Shown here in pieces: positions 11,032 to 21,796 of a DNA stretch of 50,420 bases. Position numbers and translations under genes: made by a program. The DNA comes from Micromonosporaceae bacterium (GTDB lineage Bacteria > Actinomycetota > Actinomycetes > Mycobacteriales > Micromonosporaceae). The notes beneath the pieces are model-generated. The model saw only the letters and a program-made list of their open reading frames with translations, ran no database searches and was not told the origin of the DNA. How positions within the stretch are numbered: position 1 is the first letter of the stretch; the number at the start of each line of letters is the position of its first letter. The stretch spans positions 1 to 50,420 of the forward strand of contig JAHRHA010000033.1 in assembly GCA_020027875.1 (NCBI GenBank). The letters are read 5' to 3'.

Positions 11032-11325
11032 TCACGGCATGCTGAGTAGCACTTCCTCGTTGTAGTAGCGGGGACCGCTGGTGCACAACGCCGCCAGCTG
11101 CTTGGCCATGGCGTCGGTCTCCGGATTGCCGCTGTTGGCCATCGCAGCCTCGTAGCTCGGGAACTCCACGATGGTCATGTAGTGCTTGGGGTTGTCCCGG
11201 TCCTGTGTATGCATCATTCGGGTGAAGCTTGGCTGGCCGGTGCGCTGCTGCATCGCGGCCCGCATCTGCGCGTCGATCTCGTCCGCGCGGTCCGTCTCGT
11301 ACTCGACGATCTGAACGAAAGCCAT
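11032..11325 (-). CDS. Small dimeric alpha/beta-barrel (ABM/EthD-like) protein
   Basis: A 97-residue protein, MAFVQIVEYETDRADEIDAQ, with the beta-alpha-beta pattern and the phrase HYMTIVEFPSYEAAMANS typical of ferredoxin-like dimeric barrels such as antibiotic-biosynthesis-monooxygenase-like or EthD-like proteins. Whether it is an enzyme is unknown. ATG at 11325 is preferred because GAGAGG lies 8 nt before it; a GTG at 11334 would add three residues. It is convergent with the P450 and divergent from def. Confidence 0.75.
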   Translation of the reverse strand: MAFVQIVEYETDRADEIDAQMRAAMQQRTGQPSFTRMMHTQDRDNPKHYMTIVEFPSYEAAMANSGNPETDAMAKQLAALCTSGPRYYNEEVLLSMP

Positions 11326-11479
11326 CGCCTGCACCTCTCATCTCCGTCGCCGCTAAGCGGGCGATACGCCCGAAAGTATCACCGAACGGGCAGGCCCCGT
11401 GGGTCGTCCGCCACCGAAGCGGCCGTACTTGGTCCGTAAACTGAACGAGTTGACCATTAAGCGCAAGGGGAGCTTGCCC
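11326..11479 (+). promoter_or_regulatory. Divergent region with candidate def promoter
   Basis: TAAACT at 11437-11442 is a plausible -10 for def and lies in the 11-mer GTCCGTAAACT, which also occurs upstream of pheS (28736-28746). No good -35 is visible. AAGGGGAG at 11465-11472 is the def ribosome binding site. Confidence 0.35.
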
Positions 11480-12028
11480 GTGACCGTCCAGCCGATCCGC
11501 CTCTTCGGCGACCCCGTACTGCGTACCCCCGCCGACCCCGTGGTGGACTTCGACAAGGAGCTACGCAAGCTGGTCAAGGACCTGACGGAGACGCTCCTGG
11601 ACGAGGGTGGCGCTGGCCTCGCGGCCCCGCAGATCGGCGTTGGCCTGCGGGTGTTCGCGTTCGACGTGGACGACTCGGTCGGCTACCTGATCAACCCGGA
11701 ACTGCACTTCCCGGATGCCGAGGAGCAGGAGGGACCGGAGGGATGCCTGTCCATCCCCGGCATCTACGTGGACACGAAACGCCGGATGAACGTCGTCGCG
11801 AAGGGGTTCAACGAGTACGGCGACCCGGTCCGCCTGGCCGGGACCGGCCTGATGGCACGCTGCTGCCAGCATGAGACCGACCACCTTGACGGTGTCCTCT
11901 TCCTCGACCGGCTCGACCCGAAGGCGCGCAAGGACGCGATGAAGCAGATCCGCGAGGCGCCCTGGTACAACGCCGCCGCGCCGCCCGCGGTGAAGGTCAG
12001 CCCGCACTCCGGTGGATTGTTCCGGTAG
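11480..12028 (+). CDS. def: Peptide deformylase
   Basis: Removes the formyl group from nascent N-termini; metal enzyme. All three motifs are present: GAGLAAPQIG (motif 1), EGCLSIP with the metal Cys (motif 2) and QHETDHLDG with the two metal His and catalytic Glu (motif 3). GTG at 11480 follows AAGGGGAG by 7 nt and gives 182 residues starting TVQPIRLFGDPVLR; the frame is open to 11399 but the upstream part looks non-coding. It precedes fmt, which adds the formyl group, by 6 bp. Confidence 0.95.
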   Translation: MTVQPIRLFGDPVLRTPADPVVDFDKELRKLVKDLTETLLDEGGAGLAAPQIGVGLRVFAFDVDDSVGYLINPELHFPDAEEQEGPEGCLSIPGIYVDTKRRMNVVAKGFNEYGDPVRLAGTGLMARCCQHETDHLDGVLFLDRLDPKARKDAMKQIREAPWYNAAAPPAVKVSPHSGGLFR

Positions 12029-12034
12029 GCCGCG

Positions 12035-12961
12035 GTGCGCCTTGTCTTCGCGGGTACGCCCGAGGTAGCGCGGCCGTCGTTGGAAGCGATCGCGGCGTCG
12101 GCGCACGACCTCGTGGCCGTCGTGACGCGCCACGACGCGCCCGCTGGCCGGGGGAGGCACCTGGTGCGCTCGCCGGTCGCCGCGTGGGCGGACGAACGGG
12201 GCATCGAGGTGCTCACCCCTGCGCGACCCCGGGAACAGTCCTTTCTGGACCGATTGGCCGAGCTGAAACCCGACTGTGTGCCCGTCGTCGCGTACGGCGC
12301 CCTCGTGCCGCCGGTCGCACTGGCGATCCCCCGGTACGGGTGGATCAACCTGCACTTCTCGCTCCTGCCCTCGTGGCGGGGGGCGGCGCCGATCCAACAC
12401 GCGGTGTTGCACGGTGACGAGGTCACCGGGGCATCGGTATTCCAGATCGAGGAGGGACTCGACACGGGGCCGGTGTTCGGCATGCTGGTGGAGAAGCTCG
12501 GCCCGCGCGACACCTCCGGAGAACTTCTCTCCCGGCTCGCCTCGGCCGGCGCCGGCCTGCTCGTCTCCGTCCTGGACGCGATAGCGGACGGCACGGCCCG
12601 AGCGGTGCCACAGCCGGTCGATGGGGTCTCGCTCGCCCCGAAGATCACCGTGACCGACGCCGAGGTCCGCTGGCGTGACCCTGCCTTCGCGGTCGATCGA
12701 CGAGTGCGAGCATGCACTCCCGCCCCCGGGGCGTGGACGACCTTCCGGGGCGAGCGGGTCAAGCTCGGGCCGGTGCTCCCCACGCCGGACGCGTCGGGTT
12801 TGGCACCTGGGGAACTGCTCGTGGACCGGGCTCGGGTTCTGGTGGGAACAGGCACTGAGCCGGTCACACTCGGCGAGGTTCGCGCCTCCGGGAAGCGGAC
12901 CATGTCCGCGCTCGACTGGGCCCGTGGCGTGCGCATCGACGCTGGCGAGCGGGTCGGATGA
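12035..12961 (+). CDS. fmt: Methionyl-tRNA formyltransferase
   Basis: Formylates initiator Met-tRNA with 10-formyl-THF. The 308-residue protein begins [18 protein letters not shown] and carries the folate-site motif [15 protein letters not shown] (INLHFSLLP context) and GLDTGPVF, followed by a C-terminal OB-like tRNA domain. Start is GTG at 12035, 6 bp after def. Its TGA overlaps the rsmB ATG (ATGA), so def-fmt-rsmB is one translation-coupled unit. Confidence 0.95.
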   Translation: MRLVFAGTPEVARPSLEAIAASAHDLVAVVTRHDAPAGRGRHLVRSPVAAWADERGIEVLTPARPREQSFLDRLAELKPDCVPVVAYGALVPPVALAIPRYGWINLHFSLLPSWRGAAPIQHAVLHGDEVTGASVFQIEEGLDTGPVFGMLVEKLGPRDTSGELLSRLASAGAGLLVSVLDAIADGTARAVPQPVDGVSLAPKITVTDAEVRWRDPAFAVDRRVRACTPAPGAWTTFRGERVKLGPVLPTPDASGLAPGELLVDRARVLVGTGTEPVTLGEVRASGKRTMSALDWARGVRIDAGERVG

Positions 12962-14508
12962 GTCCCGGTCGGCCCAGCCGAGGTCCACACTCGACACACC
13001 GGCGTGAACCCGCGCGGCCGGCCGGCCGCGGCGGTCCACGCGGCGACCCGTCGCGGCGTGTCGATCCGGCCCGGCGGGCCGCCTACGATGCGCTCGCCGC
13101 GGTCCACCGCGATGATGCGTACGCCAACATCGTCTTGCCGAGGCTACTCCGGGAGAACCGCATCACCGGACGCGACGCGGCGCTCGCGACCGAGCTGACC
13201 TATGGCACGCTGCGCAGTCTCGGTCAGCTCGACGCCATCCTCGTAACCGCGGCCGGACGCCCGGTCGACCGCATCGACCCGCCGGCCAGGGATGCCCTTC
13301 GGCTCGGTGCCTATCAACTGCTGCACACCCGCATTCCCCCGCACGCCGCCGTGGCCACCACGGTGGACCTCGTCCGGCTGGTGGCCCCTGGCGCGGCCGG
13401 GTTCGCCAACGCGGTGATGCGCCGGGTGTCCGAGCGAGACCTGACCGCGTGGTTGGCCGAGGTGGCGCCGTCGATGCAGGTCGACCCGGTCCGGCACCTC
13501 GCCCTCGTCCATGCCCACCCGGAGTGGATGGTGCGGGCCTTCGCAGAGTCGTTGGGCGCCGATCTGGCGCTCGGGTGGGGCATGGTCGAGACGGCCGAGG
13601 CGCTCGCGGCCGACAACGAGCGTCCGATCGTGCACCTGTGCGCCCGGCCGGGTCGGCTTACCGCGGCTGAGTTGGCGGCGGAGGTCGGCGGGATGGTGGG
13701 CGCCTACTCCCCATACGCGGTCTATCTGCCCGAGGGCGCCCCGGGCGAGATCGATGCGGTCCTGCGCGGGCTCGCCCAGGTGCAGGATGAGGGCTCGCAG
13801 CTCGTCGCGCTCGCACTAGCGGACGCCCCGCTCTCGGACGCCCCGCTCTCGGACGCCCCGCTCTCGGACGCCCCGCTCTCGGATGCTCCGGCGGTTGGTT
13901 CCGGCGGCGCCGGTGAACGGTGGCTCGATCTCTGTGCCGGGCCAGGAGGCAAGGCCGCGCTGCTCGGATCCCTCGCGGGTCAGCGCGGCGCCAGCGTCAC
14001 CGCAGTCGAGGTCGCCCCGCATCGGGCCCGGCTTGTCGAGCAGGCGGTCGCGGGCATGCCCGTCGAGGTGGTGTGCGCGGACGGGCGCGAGGTGGGCTCG
14101 CACGAATCCCTCCCGGAGGGTGGGTTCGACCGAGTGCTGGTGGATGCCCCGTGCACCGGGCTTGGGTCGCTGCGTCGTCGGCCCGAGTCGCGCTGGCGCC
14201 GCCAGCCCAGCGACCTGCCACCATTGACCAGGCTGCAGCGCGAACTGCTGGCCGCCGCGATCAGGGCGGTCCGCCCCGGTGGCGTCGTCGGGTACGTGAC
14301 CTGCTCGCCACATCCGGTGGAGACGCGAGTCACGGTATCGGAGACCATTCGCAGGATGCGCTCCACAGTGGAGTTACTGGACGCGCGCGCCGTGCTGCCG
14401 GCCGACCTGCCGGATCTTGGAGACGGTCCGACTGTGCAGCTCTGGCCGCACCGTCACGGCACCGACGCCATGTTCCTCGCCCTGCTTCGAGTCGAGTCCG
14501 AGATCTGA
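12958..14508 (+). CDS. rsmB: 16S rRNA m5C967 methyltransferase (RsmB/Sun family)
   Basis: The N-terminal NusB-like RNA-binding domain ([20 protein letters not shown] to about residue 180) is followed by a SAM methyltransferase domain with [19 protein letters not shown] (motif I, near residue 321), [18 protein letters not shown] (motif IV, PC) and [13 protein letters not shown] (TC with the catalytic Cys). Between the domains, just before motif I, the protein carries SDAPL repeated four times from 15-bp DNA repeats, an insertion absent from typical RsmB. Length 516 is somewhat long for the family, in line with the insert and a basic Arg/Pro-rich N-terminal tail. Confidence 0.92.
   Translation: MSPGRPSRGPHSTHRREPARPAGRGGPRGDPSRRVDPARRAAYDALAAVHRDDAYANIVLPRLLRENRITGRDAALATELTYGTLRSLGQLDAILVTAAGRPVDRIDPPARDALRLGAYQLLHTRIPPHAAVATTVDLVRLVAPGAAGFANAVMRRVSERDLTAWLAEVAPSMQVDPVRHLALVHAHPEWMVRAFAESLGADLALGWGMVETAEALAADNERPIVHLCARPGRLTAAELAAEVGGMVGAYSPYAVYLPEGAPGEIDAVLRGLAQVQDEGSQLVALALADAPLSDAPLSDAPLSDAPLSDAPAVGSGGAGERWLDLCAGPGGKAALLGSLAGQRGASVTAVEVAPHRARLVEQAVAGMPVEVVCADGREVGSHESLPEGGFDRVLVDAPCTGLGSLRRRPESRWRRQPSDLPPLTRLQRELLAAAIRAVRPGGVVGYVTCSPHPVETRVTVSETIRRMRSTVELLDARAVLPADLPDLGDGPTVQLWPHRHGTDAMFLALLRVESEI
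13821..13890 (+). repeat. 15-bp tandem repeat inside rsmB
   Basis: Four perfect copies of GGACGCCCCGCTCTC (13821-13835, 13836-13850, 13851-13865, 13866-13880) and a fifth partial degenerate copy to 13890. The 15-bp unit keeps the frame and adds DAPLS per copy in the linker before the SAM domain. Confidence 0.95.
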
Positions 14509-14545
14509 TAGTGACGAAGTTACGAGGGTCGCCGATCCTGGGCGC

Positions 14546-15367
14546 ATGGGAGGCATCCGAACCCGGGCGCTGCGAGTGACGGCCACCGTCGCGGTCGCCG
14601 CGGCGCTAGCACTATCGGCGCTGCTGATCGGCGCAACTTCCGCAGGTGCGCGCGCGGACGATCCGCCCAGCGTGATCGGCCTGTCGATCAGCGATTCGCG
14701 GTCCGAGCTGCAGAAGTGGAACAAGGCCGTCGTCATCGCGTACGTGCCACCGCTGGAGAGCCTCCCCGCCGGTGTCGATCCCTCCAGTGTGGTGGTTGCC
14801 CGGTCTGAGTGGGTTAACCAGGTCGTCACTGCAGCCGCCCTCCGACCACTGTTCCGGCTGACCTTGGGCTCGCGTATCCCCGATCTCTCCGGGCTCACCC
14901 GCGACCAGGCCGCGGACGCGATTGAGACACGGGGCCTGAAGTTCAGTGTCAGTTCCGACCCTGGGAAGCCGGACGCCGTCGTGGAGTCGCAGAACCCCCA
15001 GCCGCAGAGCATCGTTGAGTTCGGGCTGGGCGTCACCGTTGCGTTGGCCGCAGACGACGAGGGCGGCGTGTCCACCACCACCACCACCACTGTGATGCTC
15101 ATCGCCGCCGGGTCCGGCCTCGGGCTCGCCCTGCTGATCCTGCTCGGGGTGCTAACGGCGCGGCGAGTCGGCCGCCGGCGCCGCACGCCGACGGTGCCGG
15201 AGAGCATCGAGGTGAAGGCCTACCACGGCCAACTGATCGGCCCTGAGCTCACCGAACCGGGGCCAGGGACGACCTTCGCCGGAGGCGATCAACGCAGCAG
15301 TGTCTCGGTGCGGCTGGAGCCGCACTACGACCCGGGCACCTTCACCCTCGAGGAGGGGCGCAGATGA
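14546..15367 (+). CDS. PASTA-like single-pass membrane protein, function unknown
   Basis: ATG at 14546 gives 273 residues: a signal-like N-terminus (VTATVAVAAALALSALLIG), then two PASTA-like segments (PPSVIGLSISDSRSELQKWN and IPDLSGLTRDQAADAIETRG), a Thr run, a membrane segment near residues 187-207 (VMLIAAGSGLGLALLILLG), a basic stop-transfer RRVGRRRR and a cytoplasmic tail. PASTA domains often bind cell-wall peptides, so a wall-sensing role is conceivable but unproven. The tail contains TFAGGDQR, coded by a dispersed repeat element (15274-15294). Its TGA overlaps the next ATG. Confidence 0.8.
   Translation: MGGIRTRALRVTATVAVAAALALSALLIGATSAGARADDPPSVIGLSISDSRSELQKWNKAVVIAYVPPLESLPAGVDPSSVVVARSEWVNQVVTAAALRPLFRLTLGSRIPDLSGLTRDQAADAIETRGLKFSVSSDPGKPDAVVESQNPQPQSIVEFGLGVTVALAADDEGGVSTTTTTTVMLIAAGSGLGLALLILLGVLTARRVGRRRRTPTVPESIEVKAYHGQLIGPELTEPGPGTTFAGGDQRSSVSVRLEPHYDPGTFTLEEGRR
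15274..15294 (+). repeat. Dispersed palindromic element, copy in PASTA-like gene
   Basis: Contains TTCGCCGGAGGCGATCAACG (15275-15294) preceded by C, identical to 39118-39138 in argB and 41173-41193 in argD. The core TCGCC-GGA-GGCGA is an inverted repeat. Read here as FAGGDQR. Confidence 0.85.
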
Positions 15368-15954
15368 GCCAGATCACGGTTCGAGCGGTTCTCTTCGGCG
15401 ATGGGGATCCCGATGGTGCGATCTCGCGTACGCCGGGCTGGCGCGGCGTTGTCGACCGGATCGGTGACGCCCTGCCAGCGGTCTCCGCCGGGGGCCGCCA
15501 GATCGTCGAGCGCGAGATGACCTCGGCGCTATCGGGGTTGCTCGGCCTCGACGTCGGCGACATCCTCGTCGGTGGGTGGCGCCGGCACCGCGCGCTCGTC
15601 GCGGCGGCTCACGCGACCCGAGCCAATCCGACCGCGACCGAGGTCGTGCAGCTCGCCACCCACCGGATCACCACGGCTCACCGACCCTATGTGGACATCA
15701 TCGTCAACGGCGGGAAGGTGGCTACGGTCCATTTCGACCTTGGCCTCACCGTCGACCTGGACGGCGTGCTCGGCACGGTCCGCCAGGCGAGGCTCGTGGC
15801 TATCCAGGACGGGCGCTGCACGATCACGGCCGGGCTCGGCTGCGAGGGCTTGGAGATCGCCTCCCGGCAGGCCGTCATCGACCCCAGTCTGACCGTCCGC
15901 GTCGGCAAGGGAATCGCCATCCTGGACGAGGAGCGGAAGCCTTCCGTCGCGTAG
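15364..15954 (+). CDS. Conserved-looking protein of unknown function
   Basis: I do not recognise a domain in this 196-residue protein. It starts MSQITVRAVLFGDGDPDGAI, has no signal peptide or membrane segment, and the second half is rich in beta-strand patterns (YVDIIVNGGKVATVHFDLGL, then CTITAGLGCEGLEIASRQAV). ATG overlaps the stop of the PASTA-like membrane gene (ATGA), so the two are translated together and probably act together, this one in the cytoplasm. Base composition matches the neighbours. Confidence 0.75.
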   Translation: MSQITVRAVLFGDGDPDGAISRTPGWRGVVDRIGDALPAVSAGGRQIVEREMTSALSGLLGLDVGDILVGGWRRHRALVAAAHATRANPTATEVVQLATHRITTAHRPYVDIIVNGGKVATVHFDLGLTVDLDGVLGTVRQARLVAIQDGRCTITAGLGCEGLEIASRQAVIDPSLTVRVGKGIAILDEERKPSVA

Positions 15955-16063
15955 GCGGGGATCGACTGGTGCATTGGACGCCAGACCGCAGAAACGCCGT
16001 CATGGCGCGGTGCGGCGTCCAACGCTGGCGTCGACCGGGCAGTTGCGGCGATCTCGTCGGCGT

Positions 16064-16092
16064 ATGACGAAGGTTGCTCGGGTTCGTACACT
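16064..16092 (+). promoter_or_regulatory. Candidate rpe promoter (leaderless)
   Basis: ATGACG (16064-16069) and TACACT (16087-16092) are separated by 17 bp. Transcription would start about 7 nt later, on the GTG start of rpe at 16099, which has no Shine-Dalgarno site. Confidence 0.5.
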
Positions 16093-16098
16093 GGCCCG

Positions 16099-16803
16099 GT
16101 GACCGGACCGTCGCTCATCGTGGCCCCCAGCCTCCTCGCCGCCGACTTCGCCCGCCTCGCCGACGAGGCGCGGGCCGTGGCCGCCGACGCCGACTGGCTG
16201 CACGTCGACGTCATGGATTACCACTTTGTCCCGAACCTCACGATCGGTTTGCCGGTGGTGGAGAGCCTGCGGCGGGCCTCGGACCTGCCCCTCGACTGTC
16301 ACCTGATGATCGAGAACCCGGATCGGTGGGCGGTCGGGTATGCCGAGGTCGGGGCCCACAACGTCACGTTCCACGCCGAGGCGACCGCCGATCCGGTAGC
16401 TCTGGCGAAGGACCTGCGCGCCGCCGGTTCGCGGGCCGGGCTCGCCATCGACCGGGATACGCCCGTCGAGCCGTACCTGGAGCTTCTGCCGCACCTCGAC
16501 CTGCTGCTGATCATGATGATCAAGGCCGGCTTCGGCGGGCAGGAGTTCCTGCCTGAGCTGCTGGACAAGGTGCGTGCGGCGCGTCGCCACGCCGCGGCCG
16601 GACATCTGGAGCTGCGGATCGAGGTGGACGGCGGCATCTCCGAGGAGACGATCGTGGAGGCATCCGCCGCGGGTGCGGACGCGTTCGTCGCCGGCACTTC
16701 TGTCTACGGCGCCCACGACCCGGCCGAGGCTGTGCGTCGTCTGCGCCACCGCGCCGAGCAGGCAAAGGTTGGCACGCTGGACGCCGGAGGGAGCGAAGGG
16801 TGA
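16099..16803 (+). CDS. rpe: Ribulose-phosphate 3-epimerase
   Basis: Interconverts ribulose-5-P and xylulose-5-P in the pentose phosphate pathway, which also supplies ribulose-5-P for riboflavin synthesis by RibBA downstream. TIM-barrel motifs: [52 protein letters not shown] and EVDGGI. Length 234 is normal. The usual V-M-D-G and P-G-F-G-G-Q become VMDYH and KAGFGGQ, conservative enough to keep the call. GTGA overlap with the following regulator. Confidence 0.93.
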   Translation: MTGPSLIVAPSLLAADFARLADEARAVAADADWLHVDVMDYHFVPNLTIGLPVVESLRRASDLPLDCHLMIENPDRWAVGYAEVGAHNVTFHAEATADPVALAKDLRAAGSRAGLAIDRDTPVEPYLELLPHLDLLLIMMIKAGFGGQEFLPELLDKVRAARRHAAAGHLELRIEVDGGISEETIVEASAAGADAFVAGTSVYGAHDPAEAVRRLRHRAEQAKVGTLDAGGSEG

Positions 16804-17756
16804 ACCCGTCGGTCGAGAGCCTGTCCCACGAGCGCATTCTCGTCGTCGACGACGACGTGGACATCGCAGGCTTCATCAAGATCGAACTCGAGATGGCGGG
16901 GTTCGACGTGGTGGTTGCGCATGACGGTGAGACCGCTCTCGACCTGGTCACCAGGTGCGAGCCCGACCTGATTATCCTCGACCTGATGATGCCCGTCCTC
17001 GACGGGGTGGAGCTGACCCGACGCCTGCGCGCGGATGCGATCACGTCGGCTCTGCCGATCATCATGCTCACCGCTAAGGGCCAGACCGTGGACAAGGTTC
17101 TCGGGCTGACCGCGGGTGCGGACGACTACGTCGTCAAGCCCTTCGACACGCTCGAACTGGTCGCCCGAGTGCGCGGGACTCTGCGTCGAAATCAGGAATT
17201 CCGGGAGGTCTCGCCACTGACCGGACTGCCCGGCAACAACCGGATCCTGCGCGAGATCGGCGATCGCCTGCGGGCCAAGGAAGACTTCGCAGTCTGCTAC
17301 TGCGACATCGACGGGTTCAAGGCGGTCAACGACGCGTACGGCTTCGCCCGCGGGGACGAGTTCATCGCGACGCTGGCCCGCAAGCTGCTACAGGCGGTGG
17401 GCGATATCGGTCCACCCTCGGCCTTCCTGGGCCACGTTGGTGGGGACGACTTCGTGGTGATCTGCAGCCCCGATCAGATCAGGCCCTTGACCGACAGGGC
17501 GGTCACCGAGTTCGAGGCTGCCGCGGACCGGCTCTACGACGTGGAGGACCGCGCCCGGGGGTACGTCAGCGTGAAGAGCCGCCGCGACGGGGTGCTCGAC
17601 GTCGGGCTGGTCACCGTATCGATCGGCGTGGCCCTGTCGAGCCGGCGCCACTACGTCGACCCGCGCGAGCTGATCGCGGTCGCGAGCGAGATGAAGACCG
17701 TGGCGAAGACCCAGCCCGGCTCGTTCGTCGCGGTGGACCGGCGCAGCGGGAGCTGA
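16800..17756 (+). CDS. Response regulator with REC and divergent GGDEF domain
   Basis: A 318-residue protein. REC domain at residues 12-125: acidic pocket VVDDD (17-19), phosphoacceptor Asp61 in LIILDLMMP and Lys113 in VVKPFD. GGDEF-like domain from about 138: [38 protein letters not shown] and signature GGDDF at 214-218. The Asp in place of Glu in the signature, and no R-x-x-D inhibitory site before it, leave diguanylate cyclase activity in doubt; it may be a c-di-GMP or GTP sensor. No histidine kinase is adjacent. Start GTG overlaps the rpe stop. Confidence 0.88.
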   Translation: MNPSVESLSHERILVVDDDVDIAGFIKIELEMAGFDVVVAHDGETALDLVTRCEPDLIILDLMMPVLDGVELTRRLRADAITSALPIIMLTAKGQTVDKVLGLTAGADDYVVKPFDTLELVARVRGTLRRNQEFREVSPLTGLPGNNRILREIGDRLRAKEDFAVCYCDIDGFKAVNDAYGFARGDEFIATLARKLLQAVGDIGPPSAFLGHVGGDDFVVICSPDQIRPLTDRAVTEFEAAADRLYDVEDRARGYVSVKSRRDGVLDVGLVTVSIGVALSSRRHYVDPRELIAVASEMKTVAKTQPGSFVAVDRRSGS

Positions 17757-17845
17757 GCCGGGTGTGACCTACGTCGCTTCGCAGCCGACGGGCGCGCCTG
17801 TGCGGAGCGGGGGGTGGCGTGGCACACTCAGGTCATACCCACCAG

Positions 17846-18035
17846 CGCGCTGGCGGGACTCGGTGAAAGTCCGAACCGGCGGTGATCTGAGCCGACAGGC
17901 CCAGTAAGCCCGCGACCCGGTGGCAGCAGTGGTTCATGGCTGTTGCGACCGGTGGATCCGGTGTGTGTCGGCGAAGCGTTGCGAGCCGACATCAATCCGG
18001 AGCCGACGGTGATAGTCCGGATGGGAGACAGCGCG
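17846..18035 (+). ncRNA. FMN riboswitch (RFN element)
   Basis: All conserved blocks of the FMN aptamer occur in order: GGACTCGGTGAAAGTCCGAA, CCGGCGGTGAT, AGTAAGCCCGCGACCCG, GGATCCGGTG, AATCCGGAGCCGACGGTGAT and AGTCCGGATGGGAGA. The closing helix P1 can form from 17846-17852 (CGCGCTG) with 18029-18035 (CAGCGCG). It lies upstream of ribD and should lower expression of the rib operon when FMN is plentiful. Confidence 0.96.
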
Positions 18036-18084
18036 CGGTCGTCGCGGGTGACGTGCGCGCTGTGTCAGCGCGACAGTCCCCGCA

Positions 18085-18154
18085 CCTCCGCCTCGCCCTG
18101 CCCCGCCCGCGCGCTTGTCGGCGGCGCCCGCTGTCGACAAGGCAGCGGAGGAGG
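18085..18154 (+). promoter_or_regulatory. Likely expression platform: anti-SD / SD pair of ribD
   Basis: CCTCCGC at 18085-18091 is complementary to GCGGAGG at 18145-18151, which is part of the ribD ribosome binding site. TTGTCG at 18115-18120 can also pair with CGACAA at 18135-18140, shaping the loop. No T-run is present. This fits translational rather than transcriptional control by the FMN aptamer. Confidence 0.55.
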
Positions 18155-18159
18155 ACGGC

Positions 18160-19362
18160 ATGGCGAGCCCAGCCGACAGCGCCGCGTCGATCGCTGCTCG
18201 CGACAGCGCCGCGTCGATCGCTGCTCGCGACAGCGCCGCGTCGATCGCTGCTCGCGACAGCGCCGCGTTGATCGCTGCTCGCGACAGCGCCGCGTTGATC
18301 GCTGCTCGCGAAGATGCAGCGATGCTGCGCGCCGTCGCTCTGGCCGCCCGAGGTCTCGGCACGACCAGTCCCAACCCCGTGGTCGGTTGCGTCATCCTCG
18401 ATGAGTCCGGCGAGATCGTCGGCGAGGGCTTTCACGCCTACGCTGGCGGCCCGCACGCAGAGGTGCGTGCCCTCGCCGCCGCGGGGGATCGTGCCCAGGG
18501 CGGCACCGCGGTGGTGACCCTGGAGCCGTGCAATCACACCGGCCGCACCGGCCCGTGTAGCCAGGCGCTGATCTCGGCCGGCGTCGTCCGGGTGGTGGCC
18601 GGTGTCGCCGATCCGAACCCGGTCGCCAAGGGTGGTGCCGAGGCGCTACGGTCCGCCGGGGTCGACGTCGAGATGGGCGTACGCGCGGCCGAGGTGCACG
18701 CCGGCAACATCGCCTGGCTGACGGCGACCCGCCGAGCCGCCGCCGGCGATCCACGCCCCTTCGTGATCTGGAAGTTCGCGTCCACCATGGACGGCCGCTC
18801 CGCCGCGCTCGACGGGACGAGCCAGTGGATCACGTCGCCGGACGCCCGCGCGGATGTCCAGGAACTGCGCTCCACTGTGGATGCAATCATCGTCGGCGTG
18901 GGCACGGTGCTGGCCGACGACCCGCACCTCACGGCCCGGACGGGGGCCGGCGCGCTGGCGAACCGGCAACCCATTCGCGTGATCGTGGACTCGGCCGGTC
19001 GTACTCCGGATGACGCGCGCGTCCGCGACGGCGCCGCACGGACCTGGGTGGCCACCGCGGCCGAGGTCGGCTCCGGTACGGACAATCGGGTGGACCTGCG
19101 AAAGCTCGGCGCCGGGATGTTCGAGCGCGGGTGCCGGCGCGTGCTGCTGGAGGGCGGGCCGACCCTGGCCGGCGCATTCCTGCGGGAAGGGCTGGTCGAC
19201 GAGGTCGTTGGCTACCTCGCCCCGAAGCTGCTCGGCGCGGGGCCCGCGGCGCTGGCCACCGCCGGGATCGTGACGATCGCCGAGGCCATCGACCTCGAGC
19301 TTATCGACGTAGTGCGGGTCGGACCCGACCTGCGGATCACCGCATTGCCGAAGGGACGCTGA
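18160..19362 (+). CDS. ribD: Bifunctional riboflavin deaminase / reductase
   Basis: Deaminates and reduces the GTP-derived pyrimidine in riboflavin synthesis. ATG at 18160 follows GGAGGAGG by a few nt; TTG at 18115 is in frame but has no such site. N-terminal deaminase: [10 protein letters not shown], zinc ligands in HAEVRAL and [12 protein letters not shown]-terminal reductase: [38 protein letters not shown]. Residues 6-50 are five copies of DSAASIAAR or DSAALIAAR coded by 27-bp repeats, placed before the family start [17 protein letters not shown], making an extended helical N-terminus not seen in typical RibD. It overlaps ribE by one base. Confidence 0.94.
   Translation: MASPADSAASIAARDSAASIAARDSAASIAARDSAALIAARDSAALIAAREDAAMLRAVALAARGLGTTSPNPVVGCVILDESGEIVGEGFHAYAGGPHAEVRALAAAGDRAQGGTAVVTLEPCNHTGRTGPCSQALISAGVVRVVAGVADPNPVAKGGAEALRSAGVDVEMGVRAAEVHAGNIAWLTATRRAAAGDPRPFVIWKFASTMDGRSAALDGTSQWITSPDARADVQELRSTVDAIIVGVGTVLADDPHLTARTGAGALANRQPIRVIVDSAGRTPDDARVRDGAARTWVATAAEVGSGTDNRVDLRKLGAGMFERGCRRVLLEGGPTLAGAFLREGLVDEVVGYLAPKLLGAGPAALATAGIVTIAEAIDLELIDVVRVGPDLRITALPKGR
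18175..18309 (+). repeat. 27-bp tandem repeat, five copies, in ribD
   Basis: Units 18175-18201, 18202-18228, 18229-18255, 18256-18282 and 18283-18309; the last two differ from the first three by one base (TCG to TTG, Ser to Leu). The frame is kept. The next segment (EDAAMLRA) resembles a diverged unit, so the array may have grown from the native gene start. Confidence 0.95.
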
Positions 19363-19954
19363 TGTTCACCGGGATCGTGGAGGAGCTGGGCGATGTCGTC
19401 CGCCTGGACTGGCATGGCGAGGGCGCCGTCCTCGGCGTCCGCGGACGTGCTGTCACCGGCGATGTCGGGCACGGCGACTCGATCGCGGTCAACGGCGTAT
19501 GCCTGACGGTCGTCTCGGTCGACGGGGATGTGTTCACCGCCGACGTGATGAAGGAGACGTTCGACCGTACGACGCTCGGCTCGGTCGCGGTGGGGGAGCG
19601 GGTCAACCTGGAACGTGCGGTGACGGCATCGACCCGGCTCGGCGGGCACATCGTGCAGGGCCACGTCGACGGCGTCGGGACGGTGGTCTCCCGGGTGCGC
19701 GGAGAGCGCTGGGACGACGTGCGGATCGCGCTGCCGCCGGGTCTGCACCGCTACCTGGTGGAGAAGGGCTCGATCTGCGTCGACGGCATCTCGCTGACCG
19801 TGGTCTCGGTCGAGCCGGAGTCGTTCACGGTGAGCTTGATCCCGACGACGCTGGCGATGACCACGTTGGGGCACAAGGACGTCGGGGCGCTGGTGAATCT
19901 GGAGGTCGATGTGATCGCCAAGTATGTCGAGAAACTCGTGGCGGGGGGTTCGCG

Positions 19955-19958
<4 letters not shown>
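19362..19958 (+). CDS. ribE: Riboflavin synthase alpha subunit
   Basis: Dismutates two 6,7-dimethyl-8-ribityllumazines to riboflavin. The 198-residue protein has the two-fold internal repeat of the family: [10 protein letters not shown] with [12 protein letters not shown] in the first half and [14 protein letters not shown] with [12 protein letters not shown] in the second. ATG overlaps the ribD stop (TGATG) and its stop overlaps ribBA (ATGA). Also called ribC in some species. Confidence 0.96.
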
Positions 19959-21689
<1,731 letters not shown>

Positions 21690-21712
21690 TCACGCCTAAT
21701 TTCACCCAATCT

Positions 21713-21777
21713 CGCCGATCAAGGACCTAAGGGTGTGAATCGGTGATCCAACCAAAGGCATAAACCCTTGATCGGCG
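21713..21777. repeat. 12-bp inverted repeat after ribH
   Basis: CGCCGATCAAGG (21713-21724) pairs with CCTTGATCGGCG (21766-21777) around a 41-nt AT-richer loop. It may end transcription of the rib operon or be a relic of a dispersed repeat; no T-run follows. Confidence 0.5.
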
Positions 21778-21796
21778 GGGACGAGTAGGTAAACCT

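Noticed and set aside
18175..18309. CRISPR-like appearance of regular repeats (also 39120-39227 and 49665-49832)
   Set aside because: Repeats are directly adjacent without spacers and in frame with enzyme genes; no cas genes are present.
17934..18404. Repetitive open frames on both strands over the riboswitch and ribD repeats
   Set aside because: They are readings of the same 27-bp repeats in other frames and of a structured RNA; ribD is the frame with enzyme domains.
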